A DNA stretch of 64,000 bases from Acidaminobacter sp. (GTDB lineage: Bacteria > Bacillota > Clostridia > Peptostreptococcales > Acidaminobacteraceae). The notes under the pieces were generated by a model. The model did not search any database. It was not told the origin of the DNA and saw only the letters and a list, made by a program, of their open reading frames with translations. Position 1 is the stretch's first letter. Each line of letters starts with the position of its first letter. Of the stretch, positions 60,750 to 64,000 are shown in pieces. The position numbers and the translations under genes are program-made. Location: assembly GCF_030247605.1 (NCBI RefSeq), contig NZ_JAOTSB010000005.1, positions 1 to 64,000 on the forward strand. Direction: 5' to 3'.

Positions 60750-62234
60750 TTAGAACACCTCCCCGGCAATGCGCGTTACTATGCTGACGATTGGGTTCGG
60801 AAGGATCCCGAGCAGAATGACGATTGCGGTCAATAAAAATATAGGGATTAACATGGTATCTGAAGGATCCAGCGATTTACCTTCACCAATAGCATCAAGC
60901 TCCGGCGTCTCTTTCTTGCTGAAAAAGGCTTGTACGGCAATAGGAAGAAGATAGGCCGCCGTTAGAAAGGCGCTGAGAAGCAATGCGACTGCATAAAGTA
61001 CGTTGTGCGCTTTTAAAGCGCCCAGCGCCAGATACCACTTGCTGACAAACCCGTTGGTCGGCGGTATGCCAATCAGGGAAATAACCGAAAGTCCAAAACA
61101 GATCATGGTCACCTTCATGCGTTTCCCTATACCATCCAGCTGATGGACATACTTAAAGCCCGTCTGATAATAAATGGCTCCCGCCACAAAGAACAGCGTA
61201 ATTTTAATGACCGCATGATTGATCAAATGCAGCAGCGCGCCTATAAAAGCATCCTGATTAAGCAGTGCTATGCCCAGGATAATGTAACCCAGCTGACTGA
61301 TTGTGGAATACGCCAGTCGTTTTTTTAGATTGTCTTGATGAAGTGCCATAAGTGATCCCATGACTATGGTCAAAACAATAATAGGCAGCAAGTAATTTGA
61401 GGCCCCCAGCATGGCAACACTAACCGGTCCAAACAGGAAATAAGTCGTGCGCATAAGCGAAAAGATCCCGGATTTGACAACGGCTACAGCGTGCAGCAGT
61501 GCGCTTACAGGCGTAGGCGCGACCATGGCGTTTGGAAGCCAGGAATGGAACGGTGCCAGTGCCGCCTTGACGCCAAACCCCAGAAATAGGCTCAGGTAGC
61601 CCACAAGGAGCATAATAAACTCGTTGTGGTCCGTGCCTCCAAAATGACTGAAATTCACAATTCCCCCCGGCAAAAAACTCAGGTCATTGGTGATGCTGAA
61701 GACAAGCAGCATACCAAGAAGGACGAGCGTCGCTCCGGAAAACGAGTAAATAATGTACTTCTTGCCGCTGGCCAGAGCCTCCTCGCTGCCCGCGTGTATG
61801 ACAAGCGGAAAGGTTGCCAGCGTCAGCAGCTCATAGAAAATATAGAGGGTAAACATATTCCCCGAGAACGCTATGCCGATGGTGACGCCCAATGTAAACA
61901 AGAAGAACACAAAAAACTGACGGACCCGATTCTCATGCTTCATGTACTCAAAAGCATAAAAAGTTGTAAAGATCCACAGCAGGGATGCCAGCACCGCAAA
62001 GAGAATCCCCAGACTGTCCGGCCTGAGATAGATGTCGATAAATCGATTGACCATCAGCAAGTGAAAACGGACCTTGGGAAACAATGAAACCACGGTAAAG
62101 AGCACTATGAAATTTGTTATGACGACCACTGCCACATAGGGCTTTAATCTTTTTTCAGTGATGATCCTGCTCTGTGTGGCAAAGATTGATGCCAGCCAGG
62201 GCAGAAAAATGGGCAATACAATTAAGAATGTCAT
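60750..62234 (-). CDS. mrpD: Mrp antiporter subunit D-like protein
   Basis: 494 residues, the usual MrpD length, start ATG at 62234 after AAAGGCGG. Core motif FGVKAALAPFHSWLPNAMVAPTPVSALLHAVAVVKSG (about 231-266), LLHLINHAVIKITLFFVAGA and GIPPTNGFVSKWYL are those of the proton-conducting membrane transporter family. About 14 membrane helices. Second of three consecutive homologous subunits. Symbol is by family only; NuoN-like naming would be equally fair. Confidence 0.85.
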   Translation of the reverse strand: MTFLIVLPIFLPWLASIFATQSRIITEKRLKPYVAVVVITNFIVLFTVVSLFPKVRFHLLMVNRFIDIYLRPDSLGILFAVLASLLWIFTTFYAFEYMKHENRVRQFFVFFLFTLGVTIGIAFSGNMFTLYIFYELLTLATFPLVIHAGSEEALASGKKYIIYSFSGATLVLLGMLLVFSITNDLSFLPGGIVNFSHFGGTDHNEFIMLLVGYLSLFLGFGVKAALAPFHSWLPNAMVAPTPVSALLHAVAVVKSGIFSLMRTTYFLFGPVSVAMLGASNYLLPIIVLTIVMGSLMALHQDNLKKRLAYSTISQLGYIILGIALLNQDAFIGALLHLINHAVIKITLFFVAGAIYYQTGFKYVHQLDGIGKRMKVTMICFGLSVISLIGIPPTNGFVSKWYLALGALKAHNVLYAVALLLSAFLTAAYLLPIAVQAFFSKKETPELDAIGEGKSLDPSDTMLIPIFLLTAIVILLGILPNPIVSIVTRIAGEVF

Positions 62235-62247
62235 GGACAAGCCGCCT

Positions 62248-63726
62248 TTACAAAGAAGGCATCGCGCTGGCGATCCAGTCCAGTATAGGACCAGACCCAA
62301 AGCCGACGATTACCATCATGATTGAAAGCAAAATCAGAGGAACGAGCTCACGAACCGGCTTCATCTTCGACTTGTAAATCTTGCCTTCCAAATTCGCGTT
62401 GCCGAAATATCCGTTGATAATAATTGGGAAATAGTAACTGACGTTGAGCAAGCTGCTCGCCAAGATGATCAGCAGCAAAAAGATTTGTCCATAGTCTATG
62501 GCCGCCAAAGCCAGATTCCATTTGCTGACAAATCCCGGCAGCATAGGAATACCCACCATGGACAAGCCGCCAAGTGAGAAAATCGCCAAAGTGATAGGCA
62601 TTTCACGACCGATCCCTCTCATATTATCAATATCCCTCTGCCCAGTCTGCTCGATAAATGAGCTGACAGAGAGAAACAGGCAGGATTTCGTCAGGCCGTG
62701 AGCCAGAATATGATAGATGGCAATTGTCATACCCATGGCATTGCCGAGTCCAAAGCCAAAGAAGATGTAACCCATTTGCGCGACACTGGAATAAGCTACC
62801 ATTCGCTTTAAATCAGTTTGTACGCGGGCAAACAAGGACCCCATAATCATACCCGTCGCGCCAAAGATCAAAATAAGGTTCAGGATCACGGTATCCTTCA
62901 AAATCTCATGACCATAAACCATAAACAGCACTTTGAAGAGCAAAACGACCGGCGCCTTGATGACTATGCCGGACAGAATGGCGCTGGATGGTCCCGGCGC
63001 TGAAGCATGGGCGTCCGGCAGCCATATATGAAGCGGAAACATAGCTGCTTTAATGCCCAGTCCAATAGTAAACATGGTCAAACTCACTAAAATTGCCCTT
63101 TCATTTCCGGCTACACTTACCTGGAGGGTTTCATGAATAGCGCGCATGTTCAAATGACCGGTCATGGAATACAAATAGGCAATCCCCATGAGAACGAGGC
63201 CAGAGCCAAGGCTGCTCAAGATCAGGTATTTCATGGTCGCCTTGATATTTTCAGGTTTGTCCTTGATGGCAATCAAACCACACGCTGCCAGCGTACTGAC
63301 CTCAATGAAGACAAAGCTGTTAAACAAGTCCGAGGTAAATACGATGCCGAGCAGCGAAGCTAACAGCAGATGAATTAAGGTGTAAAATAGTTTAACGCGG
63401 TTTTCCTTGATTTCTTTATGAATGCCAAAGCTCGCGTACCAGACCACCATTGTGGAAACAAAGGCGAACAGAACGCCCACAACGGCTTCAATAGGTCCAA
63501 TGTCGAAGGTAATCCCAAATGGCGCGTCATAATGGCCGATAGTCGCGGTATAATGCTCTACTCTGGCTACATCCACAGCAACCAATGCCAGCATGACCAG
63601 GACAACGCCCATGGTTGCCAGGCTGATTTTAGTTACTAATTGACGTTGTTTTATGACAGGCATTATAAACGCGGTGATCATCAGGATCAGTATGGATAAT
63701 AAACTCGTCAGATGTAAACCTTGCAT
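62248..63726 (-). CDS. mrpD: Mrp antiporter subunit D-like protein (second copy)
   Basis: 492 residues, about 14 membrane helices. Motifs GLGIKAAMFPLHIWLPDAHASAPGPSSAILSGI (about 223-255), HILAHGLTKSCLFLSVSSF and GIPMLPGFVSKWNL identify the family. It begins directly after the mrpC-like gene, the order mrpC-mrpD of Mrp operons, so this copy is the best positional MrpD. The next gene starts 13 bases after its stop. Confidence 0.88.
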   Translation of the reverse strand: MQGLHLTSLLSILILMITAFIMPVIKQRQLVTKISLATMGVVLVMLALVAVDVARVEHYTATIGHYDAPFGITFDIGPIEAVVGVLFAFVSTMVVWYASFGIHKEIKENRVKLFYTLIHLLLASLLGIVFTSDLFNSFVFIEVSTLAACGLIAIKDKPENIKATMKYLILSSLGSGLVLMGIAYLYSMTGHLNMRAIHETLQVSVAGNERAILVSLTMFTIGLGIKAAMFPLHIWLPDAHASAPGPSSAILSGIVIKAPVVLLFKVLFMVYGHEILKDTVILNLILIFGATGMIMGSLFARVQTDLKRMVAYSSVAQMGYIFFGFGLGNAMGMTIAIYHILAHGLTKSCLFLSVSSFIEQTGQRDIDNMRGIGREMPITLAIFSLGGLSMVGIPMLPGFVSKWNLALAAIDYGQIFLLLIILASSLLNVSYYFPIIINGYFGNANLEGKIYKSKMKPVRELVPLILLSIMMVIVGFGSGPILDWIASAMPSL

Positions 63727-64000
63727 CTAATCCCCCCTAGAGTCCATCACTTCGGAAAGATCAATGGTTCCGAAGCGTTCGTAAAACAGTATGGTCAGCG
63801 CCAGTGCAAAAGCGGTCGTACTGACTGCGACAACAATTCCCGTCAGCATCAGGCCGGTTGGAATTGGGGTCACATAGGCGTCAATCCCTTTAAATGCACC
63901 ATTTATAATAGGTGCTTCACGGCCTCCAGTATAACCTATGGTAATAAAGAACAAGAATATGCTTGTATCCATGATATTAAGTCCAATAATTTTTCTTATC
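63727..64000 (-). CDS. mrpC: Mrp antiporter subunit C-like (NuoK family), 5' end beyond window
   Basis: The frame stays open to the window edge: before the internal ATG at 63972 it reads RKIIGLNI, which continues as MDTSIFLFFITIGYTGGREAPI, a good NuoK/MrpC pattern. The following LTGIVVAVSTTAFALALTILFYERFG is the last helix. So the gene is cut by the right edge and 91 codons are visible. Its stop abuts the next start. In Mrp complexes MrpC forms part of the small membrane module. Confidence 0.85.
   Translation of the reverse strand, partial: IRKIIGLNIMDTSIFLFFITIGYTGGREAPIINGAFKGIDAYVTPIPTGLMLTGIVVAVSTTAFALALTILFYERFGTIDLSEVMDSRGD

Overview
The window is about 50% GC, gene-dense and mostly transcribed leftward (minus strand). 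It reads as a low-GC-lineage (Firmicutes/Bacillota) anaerobe, most likely a member of Clostridia. Supporting signs are strong GGAGG ribosome sites, frequent TTG starts, three T-box leaders, a DUF4364 protein, indolepyruvate:ferredoxin oxidoreductase next to a phosphotransbutyrylase, and an Mrp/complex-I-like ion transporter cluster. I cannot name the genus. No CRISPR array, prophage or intact insertion sequence is visible.

Layout, left to right. Positions 1-275 hold tandem minus-strand promoters and a box A-like leader of what is probably an rRNA operon lying just outside the left edge. Next is an arginine block: argD and argB leftward, argC and argJ rightward, then after a small secreted DUF2680 protein come carB/carA and argH/argG; argF is not in the window. 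Then iorB/iorA and ptb (amino-acid fermentation), a TPR protein, NAD kinase, an unknown membrane protein, a DUF4080 radical SAM enzyme and bshA/bshC for bacillithiol synthesis, which is unexpected in a clostridial setting. argS (with a T-box), a rhomboid protease, a DUF523 protein, mutS2, a two-barrel U32 protein, zapA, pheT/pheS (T-box), an rRNA methyltransferase and the KtrA/KtrB potassium system follow.

The next part is translation: rplT, rpmI and infC (with the classic AUU start and an attenuator leader), thrS (T-box), DUF445 and Nudix proteins, and a tRNA-Gly. A four-gene operon (M20 deacylase, CPBP protease, methyltransferase, Hsp33) diverges from the diaminopimelate/lysine operon asd-dapA-dapB-dapH; the M20 enzyme may be the deacetylase of the same acetylated DAP pathway. 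Then hpt, a LysE exporter, a polysaccharide deacetylase lipoprotein and a DUF4364 protein. The right end is the 3' part of an Mrp-like operon: mrpC (cut by the window edge) and three consecutive proton-conducting antiporter-like subunits.

The most interesting non-coding content is a family of dispersed REP/REPIN-like palindromes built on the core GGTGTCTGACACC in intergenic gaps, several short tandem repeats also confined to gaps, a very long hairpin between pheT and zapA, and inverted repeats placed exactly on promoter elements (infC, argS/rhomboid, DUF4364). All calls are by eye; no database search was run.
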